A stretch of DNA of 64,000 nt from Stratiolaelaps scimitus. Taxonomy: Eukaryota; Arthropoda; Arachnida; Mesostigmata; Laelapidae. A program made the position numbers and the translations under genes. This document shows positions 25,012 through 38,065 of the stretch, one piece after another; within the stretch, counting starts at the first letter, position 1; every line of letters starts with the position of its first letter. The stretch lies in assembly GCA_019614645.1 (NCBI GenBank), contig JABWDB010000019.1, forward strand, positions 4,572,501-4,636,500, in the 5' to 3' direction. The notes below the pieces were generated by a model, which was not told the origin of the DNA, did not search any database, and saw only the letters and a list, made by a program, of their open reading frames with translations.

Positions 25012-25722
25012 GTGTGCGTCATCTATCAGCGTATCTATCAAATCAAAGTGGGCCCTCTTTCACCACCATTGAAACCATTCGTTACTCTCCTTCGATGGAC
25101 AATATGAATGCGATGATGTCAGAATTGGTGCAAAACCCGCGATAACAAGATATATAGCATCATCAAGTAGTAGTCAAGCAATCAACAGCAGCGACGACAG
25201 CGAAAACAACAGCCGCAGCAAATACGATAACAAGTGTGTGTGGTGTCTATGACAGGCGCGAATGGCGACCCTCACTGGCCCTTGATCAACCCGACGAAGA
25301 GTCACCGTTGCATTTGTCGTCCGGACCAAAACGCTTTGCCATGCGCAAATTATTATATTTCGACGATTCGGACGCCAATCCGGACGAGTAAGACGAGAGA
25401 GAGAGAGAGCGTCGCACAATGCTGAGGCCGATAAACATATAGGGTGAGGGCAGTTGCGGCGGTGGAGACACCAACCAACTTCGACACCATTGGCCGATCT
25501 GTCTAATGATTGAGCGGAGACTTGGGGGTGGTCACGGCGACACAAATAAAATCATCATCGTCATCAGCAGGAGCAGCGCAGTTTGTTTCGGCTGTTGTTT
25601 GTTGCCCGACAGTGGAGGTGGTGGTGGTGGTGGTCGATCGATCGATTGGCTGTGGTGTGCGGCACTCGGCTGTTGGCCGGATGCATTCGCAGCGATCCAT
25701 TCGATCAAATAGTCGATTATCA

Positions 25723-26112
25723 TCACCTCGCGGTCCGTATGCGGCCGTGTGCGTTCGGTTGTGCCCGCTGAGGCACAACATGACACCACGCTGAGCCATA
25801 TGATATTATGTTGTTGTCACCAGTAGCAGCAGCTGCTGCTGCTGCTGCTGCACGATTGAAATAAGAGCGCCAGCGCCTTGGATCCACTATGGAGCCGCCA
25901 GGGGTGTCTCCGAGACTCGTCTGGATGGAACGACCCAACGAGTAGATCGATGGCAGCGGATCGGTAGCCAGCTCCTCTGGCTTCGAACGATGCCAATCGT
26001 CAAAGGATACCACAGCGATTGGCTCGTAATGACGTGTCCAAAATGAACGAATATGGCGAATTGTGGGGAATGACACAAAAATGTAGACAAAAAAACAACA
26101 ACAACTGAGCAA
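25723..26112 (-). CDS. Candidate exon with Ala-repeat, function unknown
   Basis: The core reads YEPIAVVSFDDWHRSKPEEL, then SIYSLGRSIQTSLGDTPG, then VDPRRWRSYFNRA, followed by nine Ala from a (CAG)n tract and TGDNN. Third positions favour G and C, unlike the flanks. A pyrimidine-rich stretch (T7, then TTTTTGTGTCATTCCCC) lies upstream of a possible acceptor, TACGAG. Possible donors are CTACTG|GTGACA and GCGAG|GTGATG. The frame begins with a non-ATG codon, so this would be an internal exon. A different frame at 25503-25799 is also open. Confidence 0.3.
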   Translation of the reverse strand: MLSCCCFFVYIFVSFPTIRHIRSFWTRHYEPIAVVSFDDWHRSKPEELATDPLPSIYSLGRSIQTSLGDTPGGSIVDPRRWRSYFNRAAAAAAAAATGDNNIISYGSAWCHVVPQRAQPNAHGRIRTAR

Positions 26113-27628
26113 AACTGAACAACTACAATGGCGAACGAATCGAATTTTCGTTGTTTGCTAGTTGTTGTTGTTGTTTTGTATCCATGTGATTCGGGTCTGT
26201 GTGTGAATGAACGCGGGTTCACAGTGGAATCGAGGAGAGAGAGAGAGAGATCGATAGGGAGACTATAGATGCTCGGGGAAGCAATCTGCAATGCATCTGG
26301 TAAGCTCAACCAAGAGGCATAGATAAGCGTTCGTACAATATCTGCGTTGGACGGCCGTGTATGCGAACACGGCCAGTGGGTGCGACTTTTTATTGCGACA
26401 CGAGACAGCGTTGTCGGTCTATAATCTTCGCCAATATTCGATACGACGAAGCATATATGCTGGGATATCATTTACACCGAATGCGGTTAATGTCACCTGG
26501 TATTCGACCGTGTATATGTGATTTCGGTGGTTCGTATTTTTTACTATCGTGATGCGGAGAGCCAACCACTAGTTCGGCTGCGTACGAGAGCCCACAACTA
26601 TTGTCATTTCGAGCTAGAGCATGTGCATGTGTCAATCATACGTGTGTTTTGAGAAATACCGATTTTACCTCAAGAAATGGCTGACTGAGACGAGAGATGG
26701 AGGGCTGGAGTTTTATGCGAACGTTGATCTTTTGACAGTTCTGCTTCTCTTTGAAAAAAAACTCTGTACACACATCTGATCATGTAGTTACTATAATATT
26801 TGTGATAATGTATTGCCACCTCGTGGGATTTAAATAGTATACGGCCTTTGTAGTCATGACTTCGTCAGCCGATGAGATTGGCCTATCGGATAGCCGATAA
26901 AAACGTTAAAAATAGAACACTGCCAAACGCGTACATATATATATATATATATATATATAACTTTTTTGTATTACATACTCGATCAAGTTTAAGTGACTTC
27001 TAAATTCTCATATAGAAGTTTAGGGAAAAAGAGCCCAGGTGTGAGCACCTGTTCATGCTACAGCGGTCCTTATCACAGAGCGTCAGACACTATCGTCTAC
27101 GACGCTTTCGGGTGGACGTTCGATACACGCTGCCGTTGCTTCACGTGCATCAAATGGTGACATTATAGTATCTTTCATTATTCTTTCTTCCTGCGACGAT
27201 GACAATATCATAGTTTTTTTGTCTTGACTTGAGCAATGCCATTGTCATTTGTGGTGTCTTCGATCTCCAATCAGATAGTGGGGAAATAGAGCAATTATAT
27301 TCCCATTTATCGATAACGGATAAATGCGCTAGTTTTCGTTACTGCTGGCTGACCGCACACAGTATCAAGCATAGTACGCTATGCAACTCGGTTCCGTTAA
27401 AGCTTCAAAGGCGTGAATGGGGCGAGAGTTTACTGAGGCGATCCAGGTCGAGTTAAACGTAGTTCACCAAAAATTAACTTAACTCAAGCCACAGACGAAA
27501 CGAACGCAATTCCCTGTTGCCTCAGGCCATAGCGATGGTTCACTGGAAACCGGTGCTGGTGAGGTTGTATTGCAATTGCAGTTCCACCAAAGCTGCAAAG
27601 TTGTACGAAGCGACTGAACCAACCCACT

Positions 27629-27669
<41 letters not shown>

Positions 27670-30079
27670 CTATATACTGGCCTTGATTCTCGCTCGTGTG
27701 ATGTCTTATGCGCCTATGATTAAAACTTTTTTCTATCCTCATGACAAACAGCAAAGCGTTTCCGCGTCACTGATATCCGAAGTGGGCCTCGGACTCGAGA
27801 GGCAATCACTTCCATCATTTCTAAGCTGCTGGTGTCACCGCCCGAAAGAGAAATTGCAAAATTTACAATAACAGGGTATCATCTATCTGGCAATTCGTAT
27901 TCGACGCTCCTCCATTGTTCATCATGCCATTTCAATTCAAATAGCAATTCGTAGTAAATAGCAATGCTCAGGCCTGCTCGGATCTGGTCTGTCTTGACCA
28001 GCGACAAGAATGAATCGCTTGTTTCTGTCAGTGTGCAGTCGCTCGCGCAGTAGCTGGTGCTCGCTCGAGCTCCCGACAATTGAGCTCTTTGTCACGCTCT
28101 GCTTTTTGTTTGCCTAGGCGGACACCGCTTCGAAATGGCTTCGGCCAGTCCACCGGCGTTCGTTGCACTTCGAACGTGGTGTTATGTGATCGGTGATGAT
28201 GTGCAGCAGCTAAATAGACTAAGTGAAATCTTTTCGGGAAAACCAGATTTAGAATGATGATGATGATGAACGATACAAAGTGATTTGGTTTCAAAACGAG
28301 GGGACCGTCACCTGGCCTTCGGAGTGGAGCGAGGGGTAAACGCATCTTCGCCTAACAATTTGTTAAACTGAACATCTCAAATGAGTAAATCATCAATGAC
28401 TCGCGAAAACGCTGGGCAAACTGACAATTTCTCAAATATAATAGATCGAGCAATCGGTGCATTCGTCGAGACTTTCGTTTGATTCAGCTTGCGCCAGCCA
28501 TAGAAACGCTTCTAGATGCTATATCGGCTCTTGGGGGAGGAAAATTGCTTCTTTTTCAAGAGCCGGTGAAAAATCACAACGGACATCTCGGATTTTACCC
28601 AATTATAAAGTGCGCTTGATTCGAAATTATAACCCAGTCAAATAATCATGCAAAAATGCAATACATAATTCTACACACAAAATACATACACACATAATGT
28701 CTATCCTTGGAAACGCTCCGTGCACTTGTGCTTTTTGGTTCACTTACCAACCTCGTGCAGGATACATAATACGTACGTGCATCCGTACGTCCACACGTTC
28801 AAAATCGATTCTAGATATGCTTTCAATTAAATTTGTCAACGTGACTAAAAGTAATAGATCTACCATCGCCTCAGTGCAGCTTCGGACGAGCGAGCGACAC
28901 CGAAAGCAACAAGCAAGCAAAATCACGATTCGATCCGTGCTTCCTTAATCGTATGATCGGCGAACGCAGAAACAAAGCAGCCTGCTACACCTGTACGGTG
29001 GGACTTGTACCTCGTAACCCGGCCGCTCGTGGTTGTGATCTAGCCAAGCGTCGGCCGGTTTCGTTCGCCTGGCGAAACTTCCCTAGCAGCCTAAGGAGCC
29101 TCTGACTTCTCGACTCCTTGCTGCCGTCCATATGACGTTTTGTCAGACGCTTACACCTCCCCCCGCCCGCCCATGCCCGGGTAGTTTGTAGGGTAAATGT
29201 ACCACGATTCGTCACAGTGATTCATGGTTCGAATGAAACGCTGTGGCTTCCGCCGGGACACGGCGCGGCTCGACAGACGACTCGGGACACGACCGGCGGA
29301 CGGCGAGGAGAGACGAGAGCGACAAATCGACAGCCGTCGAATGTCACAGGGTTCGTCGATGGTGTTGTTATCTGATATATATATATATATATATATCTAT
29401 TATTACGTGATTAATTTGTACGAACACCTTAATCGATCGATCTGTTCCACCGTGCGCCCACCTCAATCTAGCGTTCAGTTCCCGCCGTGGCCGCCGACGC
29501 TTATTAATTGCTAGTCAAACCAACAAATGCGACAAGTCGAAATAGTGCCGAGAAGTAGCAGGTTCTGCTGCAGCAACAGCAGAAATGAGTAACACCTTCC
29601 TCGTACTTTCTACGGCGTTCGCAGTGCTTCGACCGTCAGGATGACTAAGTAATACATCCCTCTGCGGACACATTGTATACTGTCATACCTATATATATAT
29701 ATATATTTCAATTTTTCGTCTCGGATAGGTGTTTTTGATCGTTTTGTGTTTTTCCCCTGGGCGGAAACTTCATGAACCGGCGTCATTTGTACTCCGAATG
29801 CTGATCGTTTGAATGACGACAGAGCTTCAGTACACAGTAGGACTTAGAGTCTTACTACAAGGGTGACATATTAAATATATACACACAAAATATATATATA
29901 TATATATTTACACGTGACAAGCTGACCCTACGTTTCAAAACCTGGTGTTGCTTAAGGGATTCGCATTCGGTCCAGTGGTCCAGCAACAGTGCTACATTTA
30001 CATTATTCTCGTACTGTGATTGCCCACTTCTCAGCTTTCATGGCAATATTTTGACGTTCAAGAACCCATCCTAACTTAG
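26113..30079. other. No firmly supported gene
   Basis: A 105-codon ATG-initiated minus frame at 28028-28345 has one hydrophobic stretch (FVSFIIIIILNLVF) and a basic/acidic tail, and an 83-codon plus frame stands at 28697-28948. Neither has splice or family support. An Arg-rich ATG frame at 29224 ends near a possible donor (CACAGG|GTTCG) before a TA repeat. Confidence 0.4.
27632..27668. repeat. (TA)n(TG)n microsatellite
   Basis: About 14 TA units followed by four TG units. Confidence 0.95.
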
Positions 30080-30093
30080 TATTTGTCGTTCAG

Positions 30094-30389
30094 AGGTGGA
30101 ACTGAACGACAATTCGGCACAGGTGTTTTTTCAGAAACGCTCAGAGAAAATCAGCCGAAAAAATCACGTTCTTCCGAAATGCGGAAACATTGCCGAACCT
30201 TATTATGCTGCTATATATGTTACAGAAGATGCTTCAAGTGTGAGCCTATGGCCCCCACGAAGTGTACGGTGTACTGATGTGCAGGGTTCGAAAAGCCGAT
30301 CAAAAGTAACGCGAGTCATTCAAAATAGAGCTTTAGTACTAATTAAAAGTGCTCATTACCTCACATATGCACAAGGGAGGACAGACTAA
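30094..30389 (+). CDS. Candidate plus-strand exon, function unknown
   Basis: A good acceptor (TATTTGTCGTTCAG at 30080-30093) is followed by 98 open codons to a stop at 30387-30389. The first open codon is GTG, so this is not a translation start. The peptide is mixed in composition (ELNDNSAQVFFQKRSEKI, AEPYYAAIYVTEDASS, SLWPPRSVRC) with no repeat bias. Possible donors inside the frame are AAA|GTAACG and TTA|GTACTA. It lies 0.8 kb upstream of the two-exon gene on the same strand and could be part of the same transcript. No domain recognised. Confidence 0.35.
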
Positions 30390-31218
30390 CCAAGCAGAGT
30401 TCTGATCAAGCAAATCTATGGATTATATGAGATTTAAGTTACACGGACGGCAACCTGGCAATTAATTCCCGCTCCGATAATCAGCGGCCAAAAGAAGGGT
30501 CGCATAGCTGTAAGTCATATTCCGTCGTAGATTGAAACTTGGCTATTTTGTTATTCGTCAGATAAAATATCTAAAATAGCCCGCTACCAGGTAACATGTA
30601 TTTATAATTAATAATTAATTACAAGTTGGATGTCGTGAGTCACTCGTTGGAACACTCGGCACACATGCCTGGTACTGTGACCTGCGGAAAACCCACTGCC
30701 GTGAAAAAAAGCCCGGGTGATCTGTCTGCGCCACCGGAAAGTACACCAAACCTTGGACGGATTGCTGCATTTAGGAACACTGATTGGATAGCGTCTCCAG
30801 ATCAACGGGAGTCACAATCATCAGTGACATCAAATCCATAATTAAGGCACAAAGTTAAGCCGCGTTTCCGACTTAGCTGTGCCGGAGGTTTGATTTTGCA
30901 CAACTGACTTTGTCCGACCTGGCTGTCTGTTCTTTGGAGCTCCCCGTCCATCACCCGTTTTTCCAGCAATTTCTAGTTCTATCTATATCCACCTATCTTT
31001 CACAGCGAAAATCGCATCCACCGATCTGTGTTCGACCGATTGTCCAACGTTAAATAGCTACGGTTCTAGTTTAGCTGTGTTAATTGCTTCCTCGCTAACA
31101 TTAAGCTCGGTGTAAGGCAACGGTGCTTTAAACGACACACCGAATTGAACCCTGACCCGGAAAACTAGTTCACGATTGTTTCAGCTGCTCGTTCGCCCTC
31201 CGAAGGTCATCTAACGAA

Positions 31219-31642
31219 ATGTCTACACCGGAACCACGACTGACTGGAGTTTCCCAAAACCCAACGTCCTCCACGCTCGATCTGCTATCGCCAATTAAAA
31301 CGCTGCTGTCCCCTCACGCAGTCGCTAACAAGCCACGTATAATGGGTCAACGGCGCGGCGACTCACTCGTGAGGTGAGCAGGTCTAATTTTCGGCAGCTA
31401 GCTGAATGTCCTCATTTCTGATCATAGACCCCCGAGTCCCTCGTAGGCCTGAAAGAGAATGGCGTGCATTGATACGAAACCAAATCAATGTGCTGTCTGA
31501 TGTTGGAGGCAAATATGTAATCGTGATACAACGCCGAAGTTTGAGGACCAATGGGTTCATTCGTTGCAAACATGGTCAGAGGAATCGGTACAGGATAATA
31601 AATACAGTCAATGCTGGCGTTTACGCTTACAAATTCGTTTGA
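31219..31642 (+). CDS. Small two-exon gene of unknown function
   Basis: An ATG at 31219 (context acgaaATGt) starts a 51-codon exon rich in Ser, Pro, Thr and Leu (MSTPEPRLTGVSQNP, STLDLLSPIKTLLSPH). It ends at a strong donor, GTGAG|GTGAGC, at 31373/31374. A pyrimidine-rich acceptor (CCGAGTCCCTCGTAG) opens the second exon at 31447 in matching phase. That exon carries PEREWRALIRNQINVLSD, GGKYVIVIQRRSLR and a stop at 31640-31642. The intron is 73 bases and the product 116 residues. The N-terminal half looks disordered; the second half is basic with alternating strands. I recognise no family. An alternative acceptor at about 31690 (GATCTTACAG) also fits the phase of exon 1 and opens a Ser-rich frame to 31967, so alternative or additional exons are possible. 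Confidence 0.45.
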
Positions 31643-34290
31643 CATACAAGTGAGCGCAGCGGAGGTTCCAGGTCCCGTCCGATCTTACAGCCTGAGTCAA
31701 TTTCCCGGCTCCCTGCTAGTGATCAGGGTCAGACATAGCATTCTCTATGCATTGAGTGACCCTCGGTCATCTGCACTCGTTCTGTCAGAGTCCTCCGCGG
31801 CCTCCTCAATGCGACGGTGGCCATCAGTGCCGAGTGGTCACACTACAGCAAGCCCGCAAAATCTTCATTGCCCAAAACCCCTCCAGGACAGGAAACTAAA
31901 CCAGCAGCAATTAATACCAATACGACCTGCATGCGTCTACGGCTCAAGCCAACGTTGTTCATCTTAGCCGCAAGTGTCGTTCATTATCCTCGTTCTTTAC
32001 ACGGCAACCGACAGTGCGGCAGAGTACTTTCTCTTTCAGGGCTTTCAGGGCAAATCCCGCTAATCCTTGACAATGCGTTTGCATTCCCGATGACTGCTAG
32101 TGCCGCTGCTGTTGCTACTCAATAATCCCGAGGTTTTTTTGAAAACGACAGATCCGAAGTCTACGCCTATCGACGTATATGCTCCGCTAACGGCGGACGG
32201 TTTGCGCGCGCAGTCGAATCATTATCAAAACGTTTTCTATAAAGGACAACTCTTGTTTCCTCTACTGTTCAGTTTGCCCGCTACAGCGGGCCATTAACAC
32301 TTCAGCCAGAGCGACGGCCTAAGCGAAAGTGTTCACATAGCGGCCCGATTACGGCCGCGCCATTATCAGCACGAAATCCTTCCCGTCAGCGAGGCGTACG
32401 AAGCCCAATTGAAATGTACAGATGCAAATACAGCGTTATCAATGGGGCTGTGCGATATCATTATCACAGTATCATCAATGCGCGATCTGTTCGTCGGGAG
32501 GCTGAAAAAATATGAGCGTCATACGTGTCTTTGTTGGAACCCTTCTCTTCGAACATCTCCCTCCCACCTGTCCCCTTAAATGCTGTCATTGCTATATTTT
32601 ATAATAAATATTTCATCTGTCCCATGCATACGACTGTAGCCAGATGTCGAACTCTCGATGTACGGTCATCATCAGAGGGATTCGTCAGACGGATTGCATA
32701 TATTGGATTGCGACACCGAACAAGCTTCAACGAGCCTCAAAAACAGTTCAGAACAAGAGCAAGCGATATTCGTTACACGAACGGTAGAAGTTGAACAATG
32801 AATGAGACAACCCAAGCGAGCAAGATACGCACAGCCAAAGAAACAACATCGCCGTCCGAGTGTGAGATCGTGATTTCGGCCAGATCATGATCGTGATACT
32901 TCCAAAATTCGGAGCGCTTTTCAGCTGGTCAACAGTGCGCCGTTTCCCGCCCGTTCTTGGTTCGCGATCATGCTACCTGATGCAATGGCACATTTCAACG
33001 GGATAATCCCGATTAAATGGTCGCCGGCCGACGAGCACGACGGTTGAGCTCACCGCCGCCGGTGGTAACACTGTACGGTCAAGTTAGCCTCGACCGGTGC
33101 GGCGATCGAATAGAGGAACGGCGGGGGTGCAGCGACGTCAACGTTTCTAAACACCGAACGGTGTCATGCGTTCGGCGCCTTGTTCAATATGTGTTTGCTA
33201 TGCTGCTCGGTTGACCGAGGATCTGTCGACGGCGCGGCTAATGGCGTCTCGCCGTCTTCATCACATTGTGCTAGAGCTGTTCTTGTGCTGCTTTCAGAAA
33301 GACACCGTCTGTTTGGCTGAGTTCATTCGTTGTCGTTTGTCGTCCACTTGAGTATTGTGCTATGATGCTATTTATATAATATGTTGTTGTACAAAATCTG
33401 GACGTGGCCGAAGCGAGTGAGGAGAATTCGCACCGAGAGGCTGCTTTATCAGCTGAGCTAGGCAACATATTCCGCGAAAAAAAAATACTCTGCAACTGTA
33501 TAAAGTAGGTAATTTGTTGAGAAACGAAGTAATATCATATTATAATTTCAGCTGATTTTCGGCTTTTTTTTGCTTGTTTAATTAGTCGGCTCATTTTTTC
33601 CTTATTCGATTTCTGGAGTCGCACGAGAGAGCTAGACATACTTTTAGATAATAATAATTTCTAGATATTTAATTTCTGTGACTCGAACACCCCCCGCGGT
33701 TGTTTGCATTTGGCGACGCGCGACCCTGAGCGCCGTTGTCGTAAATTATAACGCTTGCTCTATGATGCCGCATTTCTCTAGTTGAAGTCTCGACCCTGAG
33801 CACGGTTTTCGAATCATTTGTTATAATAATGACATTATTGCAACTACTGCGCTATTTTGCCAGATGTAATATAATCGAAATACGATTGAGGAAAGATCAA
33901 TCGAATATTAGCTGTAAATTAACGAGATTTGCTATATCTATCTAACTCGTGTTCTGTTGTTGTCATTTGCTGCTGCTGCTGTGCGCAACGAGTACATAGG
34001 ATTATCTCTTTCATGACCTCTCTCCGACCATGTCAGGCTTCGTAAAATCGCACTCACCATTAATCGAGTTCTTAGTACAGTTCTATGTGGGGGCTTTTAA
34101 TTGAAGCTGATCAGCGGTGGCGAGTTGGCTGGCCGTAACAGCAGACCATTGGTGGTTTGCCCTTGTTGTTGATGTTGTTGCTTACCAGGATCCTGATAGT
34201 GTAAGATAAGAATTCAACATAAGCCCCTAGAATATCAAATGGGTGCAAATACAATTCACTCACCCTATAGCCTGATGCCAATCGCACCCA
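31643..34290. other. Possible extra exons of the 31.2 kb gene, otherwise nothing firm
   Basis: Two plus frames (to 31967 and 31817-32125) are protein-like and overlap; one is phase-compatible with exon 1 at 31219. 32.2-34.2 kb shows nothing supported. A tRNA-like minus stretch at about 33410-33470 (TAGCTCAGCTGATAAAGC) lacks a properly spaced B box. Confidence 0.4.
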
Positions 34291-34296
34291 TGTTGT

Positions 34297-34821
34297 CTAA
34301 TGTTGTTCATTCATACAGGCTTGTCCAGGCGGATGCTCATTGATAAACCTTCCGAAGGCGGCATCCAACTCCTCATTGAGAACGAATTCGTCTCGTTCCT
34401 GCTCCGTGTCTATCCCGCCGAACTGCCTCCCCTTATTCGAAAACGTTACAAAAACCAAGTCCATTTCTACGCTGGCAGATTGGTACGTCATTCTGGGATG
34501 CGTGTCACACGCATTGAGAGCGCCGCAGATGACCGACCCCTTCCGGGTTGTCGGTCGGTGCCAACTCACGTGGCAACGTCTGCAAATCTGTCGCGTTCGT
34601 ACATTCGTCTCCGCAGCAGCAGCAGCAGCAGCTCGCCACGCGTTTCCCGCTGTGCTGGTTACGCCATTGGAACAGCAGCCGCGTAGTGGTTCTTCGCTGT
34701 CGTGTCTATGACGCCTGAGGCCAGCGGCCGTTGTTTTTGCTGCTGCTGTTGTTGGCAGCGTACACGCAGCGATACGCCGCAATGGAATCAAAATGATGTT
34801 TAGTGGATGGACGATGTCCAA
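34297..34821 (-). CDS. Candidate exon with a CUB-like segment
   Basis: A frame of 174 codons is open here. Its second half reads KGSVICGALNACDTHPRM, then TYQSASVEMDLVFVTFS, then NKGRQFGG. This follows the late CUB-domain pattern I-C-G, then Y-x-S-x-x-x-x-M-x-L-x-F-x-T, then G-x-x-F-x-G; CUB domains occur in secreted and cell-surface proteins. Two earlier Cys lie in ICRRCHVSW. A likely donor, GGAAG|GTTTAT, is at 34349, so the true exon may end there and not at the TAG. The first half includes an Ala run from a (GCT)n tract at 34614-34634 and is less certain; an acceptor may lie near 34600. No partner exons were linked. Confidence 0.4.
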   Translation of the reverse strand: MDIVHPLNIILIPLRRIAACTLPTTAAAKTTAAGLRRHRHDSEEPLRGCCSNGVTSTAGNAWRAAAAAAAETNVRTRQICRRCHVSWHRPTTRKGSVICGALNACDTHPRMTYQSASVEMDLVFVTFSNKGRQFGGIDTEQERDEFVLNEELDAAFGRFINEHPPGQACMNEQH

Positions 34822-36958
34822 TGGGGCTAGAAACGAGTATCATTAGTAGCCGAAAGTCGCTACCGTCCTTCAGACGTCTGATGGACGTTCGCGCTATAGA
34901 TGAATTACGAGGAAACGGGGTCTGACGAATCACTCGACGGCTGCATCACTCAAACTGACAGAACTAACGGAGAAATCGTATCGCTGCAACGGTAACAGGA
35001 GGAGGGAGAGAGACTTCGTTCTACGAGATTATTCCGCGTGTATTTCCAGTGCGGATCATAAGAGTCGAACAGGTATCTAGAGTGATTAGACTATGGAGCG
35101 AGATCGGGGGTTGACTTGTGACGTTTATCAACATCTCTCGCTCGAAATCAGCGCGACGTACATCATTGTTGTCCTGAGACGGACAATCCAGGGGTCCTAT
35201 TGTCCAGACTGTCGACGTTTCCATGGGACACACCCAACGTATTAGCAGGCACAAAAGAACGAATCCGGGACCTGACCGCCGCTGCCGCGGGCGACACCAC
35301 AGCGGCGAGATGCGTTACTGTGAAAATGCAGCTATTGTAATTCTGATCGATATGAACGCGATGGGTACAATTTCGTCGGCTCGTTGCTCGGTGCAACCGA
35401 CGATCGATGTGAGCTGGCAGTGCATACATTAGTACGCTTAGGATGGTGCCAATGCCGAGCTACACCCTACAACAACGGTGATGGTGGCTGATGTTCTCGA
35501 CTGATAGATAATTATCTCATGGTATCAGTGTCCCGGAATAGTGAACGTTTAGACTAAAATCGTTTTGCAATTAAGTAATTTCCCTCAAATTGCTTGAAAT
35601 CCGCCGGCTCTCGCGTGCTCACCAGCCGCAACCGAAGTCGACCCAATGAGACGATGAATGCGACTAGATATCACGGTATAGATCGGATGAACGAGCGTCC
35701 CAGTGGACGACGTTGTTTATCAAACTTCAAAGGTAATAGCCCCGCAGGCTGATCATAGGTACCAAGGTGCATAGCGATGCCTACGCAGATGCCTTAAGCC
35801 GCAATCTGCACGGCAAGCAGCCGATGGCCAGTATAAATAGAAATTTGTTTATAGATGTGCGCAGTATATAGCTGCAGGTATGACTGCGCCAAATTATTCG
35901 CGAATAATTTCAGCATAATTTTAATTAGATTGTTTAGTGGATCGGATACTGCCACTAAAGTTTTGGAACACATCGAACATCTTGTATTTCTGTGCAAATT
36001 GAACTTGTCTATAGTATTTATTACTATTATCGCTATTTTTATTATTAGTATTAGTACACTTTAAACGGCGTATCCTCTGAATACGAATCAGCCAAGAAGT
36101 CCCAAAATAGCATGACTATATATTGTAATCGTCAGAGATGAGAAACCGTAGTAATTAAACATTTTGATCTAACAACGCTCTCCTTCTCGTTGTTTTTCCA
36201 TGTTATTAACATAATTATGTCAAAGTGTATTTACATCTATCGAAAATGTATTTGCTCTCAATTCCCCGTCTAGATCTCTCTCCCCTTTCCTCCCTGTTAC
36301 TATATCATATCGTGCGGTCGAACAAAATTAATAGCAGAAAAGCAAAAATTAGCAAACACAAAACTCATTACATATATATATATATATATAATTGTCGATC
36401 TGTGTGCGTACGTCTAATAGATGTAATCCATAATTGCCCATACATCAAATTGTTTGCTGCTGTCGGTCCCCTTCGAACACTGCGCACGCCACTCATACTC
36501 TTGCAGGGCGGACGACGTCCCTTCGAATAATAATTGTCGCTGCCGTCAACGTCATGAACATCAGCAGAGTCATCATCACCATGGCATCAGCATGGCCCGG
36601 GAACGAACAACTTATTGGACGCTACCGGTCGCCGACGACGACGACGACGGCGGCGGCTGCTGCTCCCTCCGGCGGCGCTGAGCTCCGCTCCGTTGCCCGG
36701 CCCGGGGTCGAGGACTGAGCATCGCTCGGGGTGCGAGCACCGCAGTGAGGTGGTGTCTTGGTGGCCCACTAGCGACTTCGACACTGCTATTGCTGCGCTT
36801 CTTGGCAGCTGTTCATTTGGGGGACAGGCATAACGCGACGCAGAAGTCCCAATTTCTTGTTTTCTCTCTCGTTTCTTCGTCTAGCGCCCTCCCCCCGCGT
36901 CCGTCCACGACGCCGCCGCCGCCTCCTCCTCTTGGGAAACGAACGAAAAGCGTTCGTA

Positions 36959-36959
<1 letters not shown>

Positions 36960-37004
<45 letters not shown>
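36960..37004. repeat. (CT)n microsatellite
   Basis: About 22 CT units with one interruption. A second (TC)n of about 12 units lies at 54906-54929. Confidence 0.95.
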
Positions 37005-37910
37005 AGACTTTCTCTCGGGTTTGGCCTGGTCGTCCTGAGTTGGCGTAGTTTGTCGCTGCAGGCTGCCGGCGGGCTGACTCGCTGACTGGGTGGCATTTGT
37101 GCCGTCGGGCGAATGCGAATCGACAAAGAAAATGCGGTGCGCCGCTCCACCTCGACGATACCGCTACGGGCACCAGCGACGCAACGGCGGATACGGCTCG
37201 TGCAGCAGGTCGGACGGGACTCGCGGCCCCCCCTAGCTCAAAAGTGCCACAACGATTCCAGCGAGCTGGGAGCCGAACGCGACGCGGCATCTGAATTGCC
37301 ACGAACGCACGAGAGAGAGAGAGAGATGCTTCAGCTTTAATTATACCCAAACCAGCAGACAGACAAGACAGACGGACGGACACACTCCTTCCCATGACGA
37401 CGACGACCACAACAACAACAACAGGGGCGGCAGCAACAACGACATCGACAACGAGAACAGCTACGCGAAACTCTCCTTCGTCGCTGTACAACGGTTGTTT
37501 GCGAACCGCGCGGTGGCAGGAGGGAACCCAAACAAGAGTCGGAGATGATCAGACCCAGAGATCGGATCGGGTCGGCCCTCAGCAGCATTGGCGCTGCCGG
37601 TAGTGACATCGAGTAGTCGCATTGTCAGCATTGTCCTGCGCATCTTCAACTTTCTCCAATTAGTAACGTTTCTCGTTCCAAAGAAGACCGTTTGAAGCCG
37701 TAAGCGTCAAACGGTAGCGGAAGCCCTCACGGGGGGCGTAATTCCACTCGACTTAGCTAGAACGGGATGTGCCAACGATAACCGATTTGGCCGTATACTC
37801 GTTTTGCACTAACGTGGACTGGGCACTACAGTTTATATAATAATATGTATGAATATATATATTTTCAATTGAACTTTAATTGGCTATTTTCACAAGTGTC
37901 TGAAGTAAAT

Positions 37911-38065
37911 CTTCCGGGCTGACTCGCAGCGTTAACATATAACGTCCACGGTACATATGCTTTCGGCATTGCTTTATATTACAGACTCCTTAAAATGCCA
38001 ATGTACAACGATAGAGATCGAGCCAGTGCACTCCATGTGTCTCCTCCGATTTTCACAAGTGTCCA
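37911..38065 (-). mobile_element. tRNA-derived SINE, copy 1
   Basis: On the minus strand the copy reads AGGAGACACATGGAGTGCAC, then a B-box-like GGCTCGATCTC, then the body containing GCAATGCCGAAAGC and GTGGACGTTATATGTTAACG, and ends CGAGTCAGCCCGGAAG. Its parts are in the same order as in the copies at 53.0 and 60.2 kb. The 5' head upstream of AGGAGAC is degraded. Confidence 0.7.

Larger units (their letters stand above)
21161..25722. other. No supported gene
   Basis: 22.1-22.8 kb is a second triplet-rich island (AAC, GAC, CTG repeats) open in all frames. The rest holds (ATT)n at 21961, the TA cluster at 24.8-25.0 kb and unremarkable DNA. Frames at 25503-25799 minus are open but undecidable. 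Confidence 0.45.

Noticed and set aside
33410..33470. Possible tRNA gene on the minus strand (TAGCTCAGCTGATAAAGC)
   Set aside because: The A box is good, but the only B-box-like sequence follows after about 27 bases, too close for a tRNA, and no acceptor stem forms.
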